NCBI GenBank assembly: GCA_954871525.1
Contig: OX940871.1
Span: 27,874,586 to 27,938,585, forward strand
Reading direction: 5' to 3'
DNA length: 64,000 nt
Origin: Parietaria judaica
Taxonomy: Eukaryota > Streptophyta > Magnoliopsida > Rosales > Urticaceae
Shown: positions 29,761 through 42,800 of the stretch, in pieces
Layout of the letters: each line of letters begins with the position of its first letter
How positions within the stretch are numbered: the first letter of the stretch is position 1
Notes under the pieces: model-generated
What the model saw: only the letters and a program-made list of their open reading frames with translations
What the model was told of the DNA's origin: nothing
Databases searched by the model: none
Made by a program: the position numbers and the translations under genes

Positions 29761-30179
29761 AAATTCCAATGTATAAGCCCTAAAATCCTTATTTTTTTAT
29801 TTGGTTCGAAATTTTAGGTTGTAAACAATGTAAAATAAAGAAATGCTATACGAAATGCTATAGCATTTCCTATATCATTTCTCGTCAACAATTTAATCCT
29901 TGCTTGTTTTTTCATGAGAATGCTTGTAATATTAAAATTCCAATGTATAAACCCTAAAATCATTATTTTTTCAATTGGTTCGAAATTTTAGGTTGTAAAC
30001 AATGTAAAATAAAGAAATGCTATAGGAAATGCTATTGCATTTCCTATGGCATATCTCGTCACCAATTTATTCCTTGCATATTTTTGCATGAGAACGCTTG
30101 TAATATTAAAGATCCAATGTATAAGCTCTAAAATCATTATTTTTTCAATTGGTTCGAAATTTTAGGTTGTAAACAATGT

Positions 30180-33100
30180 AAAATAAAGAAATGCTATAGG
30201 AAATGCTATAGCATTTGCCATGGCATTTCTCGTAAACATCTTAATCCTTGGATTTTTTTTTGCATGAGAACGCTTGTAATATTAAAATTCCAATGTATAA
30301 GCCCTAAAATCATTATTTTTTCATTTGGTTCGAAATTTTAGGTTGTAAACAATGTAAGATAAAGAAATGCTATACGAAATGCTATAGCATTTCCTATACC
30401 ATCTCTCGTCAACAATTTAATTCTTGCTTATTTTTTCATGAGAACGCTTGTAATATTAAAATTCCAATGTATAAGCCCTAAAATCATTATTTTTTCATTT
30501 GGTTCGAAATTTTAGGTTGTAAACAATGTAAAATAAAGAAATGCTATAGGAAATGCTATTGCATTTCCTATGGCATTTCTCTTCAACAATTTAATCCTTG
30601 CATATTTTTGCATGAGAACGCTTGTAATATTAGAAATCCATTATATAAGCCCTAAAATCATTATTTATTCAATTGGTTTGAAATTTTAGGTTGTAAACAA
30701 TGTAAAATAAAGAAATGCTATAGGAAATTCTATAGCAATTTCTATGGTAGTTCTCGTCAACAATTTAATCCTTGCATATGTTTGCATGAGAACGGTTGTA
30801 ATATTAAAATTCCAATGTATAAGCCCTAAAATCATAGTTTTTTCCATTGGTTCGAAATTTTAGGTTGTAAACAATGTTTAATAAAGAAACGCTATAGGAA
30901 AGTCTATAGCATTTCCTATGGTATTTCTCGTCAACAATTTAATCCTTGCATATTTTTGCATGAGAACGCTTGTAATATTAAAATTCCAATGTATAGGCCC
31001 TAAAATCATTATTTTTTCAATTGGTTCGAAATTTTAGGTTGTAAACAATGGAAAACAAAGTAATGCTATAGGAAATGCTATAGCATTTGCTATGGCATTT
31101 CTCGTCAACAATTTAATCCTTCCATATTTTTGCATGAGAACGCTTGTAATATTAAAATTCCAATGTATAAGCCCTAAAATCATTATTTCTTCATTTGGTT
31201 CAAAATTTTAGGTTGCAAACAATGTAAAATAAATAAATGTTATAGGAAATGCTATAGCATTTTCAATGGCATTTCTCGTCAACAATTTAATCCTTTCATA
31301 TTTTGGCATAATAACACTTGTAATATTAAAATTCCAATGTATAAGCCCTAAAAAAATCACTATTTTTTCAATTGGTTCGAAATTTTAGGTTGTAAACAAT
31401 GTAAAATAAATAAATGCTATAGCATTTCCTATGGTATTTCTCATCAACAATTTAATCCCTGCATATTTTTTCATGAGAACGCTTATAATATTAAAATTCC
31501 AATGTATAGGCCCTAAAATCATTATTTTTTCATTTGGTTCGAAATTTTAGGTTGTAAACAATGTAATATAAAGAAATAATATAGCATTTCCTACGGCATT
31601 TCTCGTCAACAATTTAATCCTTGCATATTTTTGCATGAGAACGCTTGCAATATTCAAATTCCAATGTATAAGCCCTAAAATGATTATTTTTTCAATTGGT
31701 TCGAAATTTTAGGTTGTAAACAATGGAAAATAAAGAAATGATATAAGAAATGCTATAGCATTTACTATGGCATTTCTCGTCAACAATTTAATCCTTGCAT
31801 ATTTTTGCATGAGAACGCTTGTAATATTAAAACTCCAATGTATAGGCCCTAAAATCATCATTTTTTCATTTGGTTCGAAATTTTAGGTTGCAAACAATGT
31901 AATATAAAGAAATGTTATAGCATTTCCTATGGCATTTCTCGTCAACAAAATAATCCTTGCATATTTTTGCATGAGAACGCTTGTAATATTAAAATTCAAA
32001 TGTATAAGCCCTAAAATCATTATTTTTTCAATTGGTTCAAAATTTTACGTTGTAAACAATGTAAAATAAAGAAATGCTATAGGAAATGCTATAGCATTTG
32101 CTATGGCATTTCTCGTCAACAATTTAATCCTTGCATATTTTTGCATAAGAACGCTTGTAATATTAAAAATCCAATGTATAAGCCCTAAAATCATTATTTT
32201 TTCAAATGGTTCAAAATTTTAGGTTGTAAACAATGTAAAATAAAGATATGCTATAGGAAATGCTATAGCATTTGCTATGGCATTTCTCGTCAACATCTTA
32301 ATCCTTGGATTTTTTTTTGCATGAGAACGCTTGTAATATTAAAATTCCAATGTATAAGCCCTAAAATCATTATTTTTTCATTTGGTTCGAAATTTTAGGT
32401 TGTAAACAATGTAAAATAAAGAAATGCTATACGAAATGCTATAGCATTTCCTATACCATCTCTCGTCAACAATTTAATTCTTGCTTATTTTTTCATGAGA
32501 ACGCTTGTAATATTAAAATTCCAATGTATAAGCCCTAAAATCATTATTTTTTCATTTGGTTCGAAATTTTAGGTTGTAAACAATGTAAAATAAAGAAATG
32601 CTATAGGAAATGCTATTGCATTTCCTATGGCATTTCTCTTCAACAATTTAATCCTTGCATATTTTTGCATGAGAACGCTTGTAATATTAGAAATCCATTA
32701 TATAAGCCCTAAAATCATTATTTATTCAATTGGTTCGAAATTTTAGGTTGTAAACAATGTAAAATAAAGAAATGCTATAGGAAATTCTATAGCAATTTCT
32801 ATGGTAGTTCTCGTCAACAATTTAATCCTTGCATATGTTTGCATGAGAACGGTTGTAATATTAAAATTCCAATGTATAAGCCCTAAAATCATAGTTTTTT
32901 CCATTGGTTCGAAATTTTAGGTTGTAAACAATGTTTAATAAAGAAACGCTATAGGAAAGTCTATAGCATTTCCTATGGTATTTCTCGTCAACAATTTAAT
33001 CCTTGCATATTTTTGCATGAGAACGCTTGTAATATTAAAATTCCAATGTATAGGCCCTAAAATCATTATTTTTTCAATTGGTTCGAAATTTTAGGTTGTA

Positions 33101-33815
33101 AACAATGGAAAATAAAGTAATGCTATAGGAAATGCTATAGCATTTGCTATGGCATTTCTCGTCAACAATTTAATCCTTCCATATTTTTGCATGAGAACGC
33201 TTGTAATATTAAAATTCCAATGTATAAGCCCTAAAATCATTATTTCTTCATTTGGTTCAAAATTTTAGGTTGCAAACAATGTAAAATAAATAAATGTTAT
33301 AGGAAATGCTATAGCATTTTCAATGGCATTTCTCGTCAACAATTTAATCCTTTCATATTTTGGCATAATAACACTTGTAATATTAAAATTCCAATGTATA
33401 AGCCCTAAAAAAATCACTATTTTTTCAATTGGTTCGAAATTTTAGGTTGTAAACAATGTAAAATAAATAAATGCTATAGCATTTCCTATGGTATTTCTCA
33501 TCAACAATTTAATCCCTGCATATTTTTTCATGAGAACGCTTATAATATTAAAATTCCAATGTATAGGCCCTAAAATCATTATTTTTTCATTTGGTTCGAA
33601 ATTTTAGGTTGTAAACAATGTAATATAAAGAAATAATATAGCATTTCCTACGGCATTTCTCGTCAACAATTTAATCCTTGCATATTTTTGCATGAGAACG
33701 CTTGCAATATTAAAATTCCAATGTATAAGCCCTAAAATGATTATTTTTTCAATTGGTTCGAAATTTTAGGTTGTAAACAATGGAAAATAAAGAAATGATA
33801 TAAGAAATGCTATAG
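30180..33815 (+). repeat. Higher-order repeat, 2057-bp period, ~1.8 copies
   Basis: The block from about 30,180 recurs from about 32,237. The TTAATCCTTGGATTTTTTTT marker is at 30,241 and 32,298. About 12 monomers per unit share the variants CTATAGCAATTTCTATGGTAG, AATCATAGTTTTTTCC, CCCTAAAAAAATCAC and GAAATAATATAGC in the same order. The two copies are close to identical and separate near 31,760 / 33,815. Confidence 0.88.
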
Positions 33816-34690
33816 CATTTCCTACGGCATTTCTCGTCAACAATTTAATCCTTGCAGATTTTTGTATGAGAACGCTTGTAATATTAAAATTCCAATGTAT
33901 AAGCCCTAAAATCATTATTTTTTCAATTGGTTAGAAATTTTAGGTTGTAAACAATGTAAAATAAAGAAATGCTATACGAAATGCTATAGCATTTCCTATG
34001 GCATTTTATCGTCAACAATTTAATCCTTGCATATTTTTGCATGAGAACTCTTGTTAGATTCAAATTCCAATGTATAAGACCTACAATCATTATTTTTTCA
34101 ATTGGTTCGAAATTTTAGGTCGTAATCAATGAAAAATAAAGAAATGCTATAGGAAATTCTATAGTATTTCCTATGGCATTTCTCGTCAACAATTTAATCC
34201 TTGCATATTTTTGCATGAGAACGGTTATAATTTTTAAATTCCAATGTATAAGCCCTAAAATCATTATTTTTTCAATTGGTTCGAAATTTATGGTTGTAAA
34301 AAATGTAAAATAAAGATATGCTATAGCAATTCCTATGGCATGTCAACAATTTAATCCTTCCATATTTTTGCATGAGAACGCTTGTAATATTAAAATTCCA
34401 ATGTATAAGACTTAAAATCATTATTTTTTCAATTGGTTCCAAATTTTAGGTTGTAAACAATGTAAAATAAAGAAATGCTATAGGAAATGCTATAGCATTT
34501 CCTATGGCATTCCTCGTCAACAATTTAATCCTTGCATATTTTTGCATGAGAACGCTTGTAATATTAAAATTCCAATGTATAAGCCCTAAAGTCATTATTT
34601 TTTCAATTGGTTCAAAATTTAAGGTTGTAAAAAATGTAAAATAAAGAAATGCTATAGGAAATGCTAGGAAATGCTATAGCATTTCCTATT

Positions 34691-34732
34691 GAAATGCCAT
34701 AGGAAATGCTATAGCATTTCCTATGGCATTTC
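34691..34732. repeat. 42-bp perfect palindrome at array orientation switch
   Basis: The stretch reads identically on both strands, centred between 34,711 and 34,712 (GAAATGCTA|TAGCATTTC at its core). To its left the monomers run ...GTAAAATAAAGAAATGC; to its right they run GCATTTCTTTATTTTAC..., the exact reverse complement. This is where the whole array inverts, head to head. An extra partial module (GGAAATGCTAGGAAATGC) sits just before it at about 34,657-34,680. The same 42-bp palindrome also occurs inside an ordinary inverted monomer at about 35,390-35,431, so the junction was probably formed within the monomer's own palindromic module. Confidence 0.9.
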
Positions 34733-36800
34733 TTTATTTTACATTGTTTACGACCTAAAATTTTGAACCAATTGAAAAAATAATGATTTTAGGGCTTATA
34801 CATTGGAATTTGAATATAACAAGATTTCTCATGCAAAAATATGCAAGGATAAAATTGTTGACGAGAAATGCCATAGGAAATGCTATAGCATTTCCTATAG
34901 CATTTCTTTATTTTACATTTTTTACAACCTTAAATTTCGAACCAATTGAAAAAATAATGATTTTAGGGCTTATACATTGGAATTTTATTAATACAAGCGT
35001 TCTCATGCAAAAATATGCAAGGATTAAATTCTTGACAATAAATGCCATAGGAAATGCTATAGCATTTCCTACAGCATTTCTTTATTTTACATTGTTTATG
35101 ACCTAAAATTTCGAACCAATTGAAAAAATAATGATTTTAGGGCTTTTACATTGGAATTTGAATATAACAAGAGTTCTCATTCAAAAATATGCAAGGATTA
35201 AATTGTGGACGAGAAATGCCATAGGAAATGCTATAGCATTTCGTATAGCATTTGTTTAGATAACATTGTTTACAACCTAAAATTTCGAACCAATTGAAAA
35301 AAATGATGATTTTACGGTTTATACATTGGACTTCTAATATTACAATCGTTCTCATGCAAAAATATGCAAGGATTAAATTGTTGACGAGAAATGCCATAGG
35401 AAATGCTATAGCATTTCCTATGGCATTTCTTTATTTTACATTGTTTACGACCTAAAATTTTGAACCAATTGAAAAAATAATGATTTTAGGGCTTATACAT
35501 TGGAATTTGAATATAACAAGAGTTCTCATGCAAAAATATGCAAGGATAAAATTGTTGACGAGAAATGCCATAGGAAATGCTATAGCATTTCCTATAGCAT
35601 TTCTTTATTTTACATTTTTTACAACTTTAAATTTCGAACCAATTGAAAAAATAATGATTTTAGGGCTCATACATTAGAATTTTAATATTACAAGCTTTCT
35701 CATGCAAAAATATGAAAGGATTAAATTGTTGACGAGAAATGCATAGGACATTTCCTGTAGCATTTCTTTATTTTACATTGTTTACGACCTAAAATTTCGA
35801 ACCAATTGAAAAAATAATGATTTTAGGGCTTATACATTGGAATTTGAATATAACAAAAGTTCTTATGCAAAAATATGAAAGGATTAAATTGTTGACGAGA
35901 AATGCCATAGGAAATGCTAGCATTTCCTATAGCATTTCTTTATTTTACATTGTTTACGACCTAAAATTTCGAACCAATTGAAAAAATAATGATTTTAGGG
36001 CTTATACATTGGAATTTGAATATAACAAGAATTCTTATGCAAAAATATGAAAGGATTAAATTATTGACGAGAAATGCCACAGGAAATGCTATAGCATTTC
36101 GTATAGCATTTGTTTAGTTTACATTGTTTACAACCTAAAATTTTAACCAATTGAAAAAATAATGATTTTACGGCTTATACATTGGACTTTTAATATTATA
36201 ATCGTTCTCATGCAAAAATATGCAGTGATTAAATTGTTGACGAGAAATGCCATAGGAAATGTTATAGCGTTTTCTATAGCATTTCTTTATTTTACATTTT
36301 TACAACCTTAAATTTCGAACCAATTTAAAAAATAATGATTTTAGGGCTTATACATTGGAATTTTAATACTACAAACGTTCTCATACAAAAATATGCAAGG
36401 ATTAAATTGTTGACGAGAAATGCCATAGGAAATACTATAGCATATCCTATAGCATTTCTTTGATTTACATTGTTTACGTCCTAAAATTTCGAACCAATTG
36501 AAAAAATAATGATTTTAGGGCTTATACATTGGAATTTGAATATAACAAGGGTTCTCATGCAAAAATATGCAAGGATAAAATTGTTGACGAGAAATGCCAT
36601 AGGAAATGCTATAGCATTTCCTATAGCATTTCTTTATTTTACATTTTTTACAACCTTAAATTTCGAACCAATTGAAAAAATAATGATTTAAAGGATTATA
36701 CATTGGAATTTTAATATTACAAGCGTTCTCATGCAAAAATATGCAAGGATTAAATTGTTGACGAGAAATGCCATAGGAAATACTATACCATTTCCTATCG
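34733..36800 (-). repeat. Irregular monomers next to the inversion
   Basis: About twelve orientation-B monomers that precede the regular higher-order repeat. They include both subfamilies (GAATATAACAAG and AATATTACAAG types) and some of the variants later fixed in the 1386-bp unit, such as the GTATAGCATTTGTTTAG module near 36,090 and the GAAATGCATAGG short module near 35,740. They look like a less homogenised edge of the array. No gene is present. Confidence 0.8.
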
Positions 36801-39800
36801 CATTTCTTTATTTTACATTGTTTACGACCTAAAATTTCAAACCAATTGAAATAATAATGGTTTTTGGGCTTATACATTGGAATTTGAATATAACAAGAGT
36901 TCTCATTCAAAAATATGCAAGGATGAAATGTTGGACGAGAAATGCCATAGTAAATGCTATAGCATTTCCTATAGCATTTCTTTATTTTACATTTTTTACA
37001 ACTTTAAATTTCGAACCAATTGAAAAAATAATTATTTTAGGGCTCATACATTAGAATTTTAATATTACAAGCTTTCTCATGCAAAAATATGAAAGGATTA
37101 AATTGTTGACGAGAAATGCATAGGAAATGCTAGCATTTCCTATAGAATTTCTTTATTTTACATTGTTTACGACCTAAAATTTCAAACCAATTGAAAAAAT
37201 AATGATTTTAGGGCTTATACATTGGAATTTTAATATAACAAGAGTTCTTATGCAAAAATATGCAAGGATTAAATTGTTGACGAGAAATGCCATAGGAAAT
37301 GCTATAGCATTTCGTATAGCATTTGTTTTGTTTACATTGTTTACAACCTAAAATTTCAAACAAATTGAAAAAATAATGATTTTACGGCTTATACATTGGA
37401 CTTTTAATATTACAATCGTTCTCATGCAAAAATATGCAATGATTAAATTGTTGACGAGAAATGCCATAGGAAATGCTATAGCATTTCTTATGGCATTTCT
37501 TTATATTACATTGTTTATGACATAAAATTTCAAACCAATTGAAAAAATAATGATTTTAGGGCTTATACATTGGAATTTGAATATAACAAGAGTTCTCATG
37601 CAAAAATATGCAAGGATTAAATTGTTGACGAGAAATGCCATAGGAAATGTTATAGCGTTTTCTATAGCATTTCTTTATTTTACAGTTTTTACAACCTTAA
37701 ATTTCGAACTAATTGAAAAAATAATGATTTTAGGGCTTATACATTGGAATTTTAATATTACAAACGTTCTCATACAAAAATATGCAAGGATTAAATTGTT
37801 GACGAGAAATGCCATAGGAAATGCTATAGCATATCCTATAGCATTTCTTTGATTTACATTGTTTACGACCTAAAATTTCGAACCAATTGAAAAAATAATG
37901 ATTTTAGGGCTTATTCATTGGAATTTGAATATAACAAGAGTTCTCATGCAAAAATATGCAAGGATGAAATGTTTGACGAGAAATGCCATAGTAAATGCTA
38001 TAGCATTTCCTATAGCATTTCTTTATTTTACATTTTTTACTACTTTAAATTTCGAATCAATTGAAAAAATAATGATTTTAGGGCTCATACATTAGAATTT
38101 TAATATTACAAGCTTTCTCATGCAAAAATATGAAAGGATTAAATTGTTGACGAGAAATGCATAGGAAATGCTAGCATTTCCTGTAGCATTTCTTTATTTT
38201 ACATTGTTTACGACCTAAAATTTCAAACCAATTGAAATAATAATGGTTTTTGGGCTTATACATTGGAATTTGAATATAACAAGAGTTCTCATTCAAAAAT
38301 ATGCAAGGATGAAATGTTGGACGAGAAATGCCATAGTAAATGCTATAGCATTTCCTATAGCATTTCTTTATTTTACATTTTTTACAACTTTAAATTTCGA
38401 ACCAATTGAAAAAATAATTATTTTAGGGCACATACATTAGAATTTTAATATTACAAGCTTTCTCATGCAAAAATATGAAAGGATTAAATTGTTGACGAGA
38501 AATGCATAGGAAATGCTAGCATTTCCTATAGAATTTCTTTATTTTACATTGTTTACGACCTAAAATTTCAAACCAATTGAAAAAATAATGATTTTAGGGC
38601 TTATACATTGGAATTTTAATATAACAAGAGTTCTTATGCAAAAATATGCAAGGATTAAATTGTTGACGAGAAATGCCATAGGAAATGCTATAGCATTTCG
38701 TATAGCATTTGTTTTGTTTACATTGTTTACAACCTAAAATTTCAAACAAATTGAAAAAATAATGATTTTACGGCTTATACATTGGACTTTTAATATTACA
38801 ATCGTTCTCATGCAAAAATATGCAATGATTAAATTGTTGACGAGAAATGCCATAGGAAATGCTATAGCATTTCTTATGGCATTTCTTTATATTACATTGT
38901 TTATGACATAAAATTTCAAACCAATTGAAAAAATAATGATTTTAGGGCTTATACATTGGAATTTGAATATAACAAGAGTTCTCATGCAAAAATATGCAAG
39001 GATTAAATTGTTGACGAGAAATGCCATAGGAAATGTTATAGCGTTTTCTATAGCATTTCTTTATTTTACAGTTTTTACAACCTTAAATTTCGAACTAATT
39101 GAAAAAATAATGATTTTAGGGCTTATACATTGGAATTTTAATATTACAAACGTTCTCATACAAAAATATGCAAGGATTAAATTGTTGACGAGAAATGCCA
39201 TAGGAAATGCTATAGCATATCCTATAGCATTTCTTTGATTTACATTGTTTACGACCTAAAATTTCGAACCAATTGAAAAAATAATGATTTTAGGGCTTAT
39301 TCATTGGAATTTGAATATAACAAGAGTTCTCATGCAAAAATATGCAAGGATGAAATGTTTGACGAGAAATGCCATAGTAAATGCTATAGCATTTCCTATA
39401 GCATTTCTTTATTTTACATTTTTTACTACTTTAAATTTCGAATCAATTGAAAAAATAATGATTTTAGGGCTCATACATTAGAATTTTAATATTACAAGCT
39501 TTCTCATGCAAAAATATGAAAGGATTAAATTGTTGACGAGAAATGCATAGGAAATGCTAGCATTTCCTGTAGCATTTCTTTATTTTACATTGTTTACGAC
39601 CTAAAATTTCAAACCAATTGAAATAATAATGGTTTTTGGGCTTATACATTGGAATTTGAATATAACAAGAGTTCTCATTCAAAAATATGCAAGGATGAAA
39701 TGTTGGACGAGAAATGCCATAGTAAATGCTATAGCATTTCCTATAGCATTTCTTTATTTTACATTTTTTACAACTTTAAATTTCGAACCAATTGAAAAAA

Positions 39801-42800
39801 TAATTATTTTAGGGCTCATACATTAGAATTTTAATATTACAAGCTTTCTCATGCAAAAATATGAAAGGATTAAATTGTTGACGAGAAATGCATAGGAAAT
39901 GCTAGCATTTCCTATAGAATTTCTTTATTTTACATTGTTTACGACCTAAAATTTCAAACCAATTGAAAAAATAATGATTTTAGGGCTTATACATTGGAAT
40001 TTTAATATAACAAGAGTTCTTATGCAAAAATATGCAAGGATTAAATTGTTGACGAGAAATGCCATAGGAAATGCTATAGCATTTCGTATAGCATTTGTTT
40101 TGTTTACATTGTTTACAACCTAAAATTTCAAACAAATTGAAAAAATAATGATTTTACGGCTTATACATTGGACTTTTAATATTACAATCGTTCTCATGCA
40201 AAAATATGCAATGATTAAATTGTTGACGAGAAATGCCATAGGAAATGCTATAGCATTTCTTATGGCATTTCTTTATATTACATTGTTTATGACATAAAAT
40301 TTCAAACCAATTGAAAAAATAATGATTTTAGGGCTTATACATTGGAATTTGAATATAACAAGAGTTCTCATGCAAAAATATGCAAGGATTAAATTGTTGA
40401 CGAGAAATGCCATAGGAAATGTTATAGCGTTTTCTATAGCATTTCTTTATTTTACAGTTTTTACAACCTTAAATTTCGAACTAATTGAAAAAATAATGAT
40501 TTTAGGGCTTATACATTGGAATTTTAATATTACAAACGTTCTCATACAAAAATATGCAAGGATTAAATTGTTGACGAGAAATGCCATAGGAAATGCTATA
40601 GCATATCCTATAGCATTTCTTTGATTTACATTGTTTACGACCTAAAATTTCGAACCAATTGAAAAAATAATGATTTTAGGGCTTATTCATTGGAATTTGA
40701 ATATAACAAGAGTTCTCATGCAAAAATATGCAAGGATGAAATGTTTGACGAGAAATGCCATAGTAAATGCTATAGCATTTCCTATAGCATTTCTTTATTT
40801 TACATTTTTTACTACTTTAAATTTCGAATCAATTGAAAAAATAATGATTTTAGGGCTCATACATTAGAATTTTAATATTACAAGCTTTCTCATGCAAAAA
40901 TATGAAAGGATTAAATTGTTGACGAGAAATGCATAGGAAATGCTAGCATTTCCTGTAGCATTTCTTTATTTTACATTGTTTACGACCTAAAATTTCAAAC
41001 CAATTGAAATAATAATGGTTTTTGGGCTTATACATTGGAATTTGAATATAACAAGAGTTCTCATTCAAAAATATGCAAGGATGAAATGTTGGACGAGAAA
41101 TGCCATAGTAAATGCTATAGCATTTCCTATAGCATTTCTTTATTTTACATTTTTTACAACTTTAAATTTCGAACCAATTGAAAAAATAATTATTTTAGGG
41201 CTCATACATTAGAATTTTAATATTACAAGCTTTCTCATGCAAAAATATGAAAGGATTAAATTGTTGACGAGAAATGCATAGGAAATGCTAGCATTTCCTA
41301 TAGAATTTCTTTATTTTACATTGTTTACGACCTAAAATTTCAAACCAATTGAAAAAATAATGATTTTAGGGCTTATACATTGGAATTTTAATATAACAAG
41401 AGTTCTTATGCAAAAATATGCAAGGATTAAATTGTTGACGAGAAATGCCATAGGAAATGCTATAGCATTTCGTATAGCATTTGTTTTGTTTACATTGTTT
41501 ACAACCTAAAATTTCAAACAAATTGAAAAAATAATGATTTTACGGCTTATACATTGGACTTTTAATATTACAATCGTTCTCATGCAAAAATATGCAATGA
41601 TTAAATTGTTGACGAGAAATGCCATAGGAAATGCTATAGCATTTCTTATGGCATTTCTTTATATTACATTGTTTATGACATAAAATTTCAAACCAATTGA
41701 AAAAATAATGATTTTAGGGCTTATACATTGGAATTTGAATATAACAAGAGTTCTCATGCAAAAATATGCAAGGATTAAATTGTTGACGAGAAATGCCATA
41801 GGAAATGTTATAGCGTTTTCTATAGCATTTCTTTATTTTACAGTTTTTACAACCTTAAATTTCGAACTAATTGAAAAAATAATGATTTTAGGGCTTATAC
41901 ATTGGAATTTTAATATTACAAACGTTCTCATACAAAAATATGCAAGGATTAAATTGTTGACGAGAAATGCCATAGGAAATGCTATAGCATATCCTATAGC
42001 ATTTCTTTGATTTACATTGTTTACGACCTAAAATTTCGAACCAATTGAAAAAATAATGATTTTAGGGCTTATTCATTGGAATTTGAATATAACAAGAGTT
42101 CTCATGCAAAAATATGCAAGGATGAAATGTTTGACGAGAAATGCCATAGTAAATGCTATAGCATTTCCTATAGCATTTCTTTATTTTACATTTTTTACTA
42201 CTTTAAATTTCGAATCAATTGAAAAAATAATGATTTTAGGGCTCATACATTAGAATTTTAATATTACAAGATTTTTCATGCAAAAATATGAAAGGATTAA
42301 ATTGTTGACGAGAAATGCATAGGAAATGCTAGCATTTCCTGTAGCATTTCTTTATTTTACATTGTTTACGACCTAAAATTTCAAACCAATTGAAATAATA
42401 ATGGTTTTTGGGCTTATACATTGGAATTTGAATATAACAAGAGTTCTCATTCAAAAATATGCAAGGATGAAATGTTGGACGAGAAATGCCATAGTAAATG
42501 CTATAGCATTTCCTATAGCATTTCTTTATTTTACATTTTTTACAACTTTAAATTTCGAACCAATTGAAAAAATAATTATTTTAGGGCTCATACATTAGAA
42601 TTTTAATATTACAAGCTTTCTCATGCAAAAATATGAAAGGATTAAATTGTTGACGAGAAATGCATAGGAAATGCTAGCATTTCCTATAGAATTTCTTTAT
42701 TTTACATTGTTTACGACCTAAAATTTCAAACCAATTGAAAAAATAATGATTTTAGGGCTTATACATTGGAATTTTAATATAACAAGAGTTCTTATGCAAA

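Larger units (their letters stand above)
1..34690 (+). repeat. Satellite array, ~174-bp monomer, orientation A
   Basis: Continuous head-to-tail tandem repeat. The marker TAGGTTG recurs at about 71, 234, 396, 570, 744, 906 and 1080, giving spacings of 162-174 bp, and the pattern continues across the whole block. Each monomer has a palindromic module around CTATAGCATTTC, then CTCGTCAACAATTTAATCC, TTGCATATTTTTGCATGAG, an ATTAAAATTCCAATGTATAA stretch and the A/T block TCATTATTTTTTCAATTGG. Monomers differ by scattered substitutions and by length classes near 148, 162 and 174 bp. No gene lies in the block; open frames on both strands are by-products of the repeat. Size and organisation resemble plant centromeric or heterochromatic satellites, but that role is inference. 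Confidence 0.97.

Noticed and set aside
1..34690. CRISPR-like array of direct repeats
   Set aside because: There are no unique spacers; the whole ~174-bp unit is repeated head to tail, which is satellite organisation, and the context is eukaryotic.
37550..37852. Recurrent 65-107-codon open frames (MILGLIHWN... type on one strand, MAFLVNN... or MHENACNIK... type on the other) throughout the satellite
   Set aside because: They occur in every array on the strand set by repeat orientation, begin and end at repeat-specific positions, and persist only because common monomers are 174 bp (58 codons). There is no domain, start context or codon evidence for a real gene.
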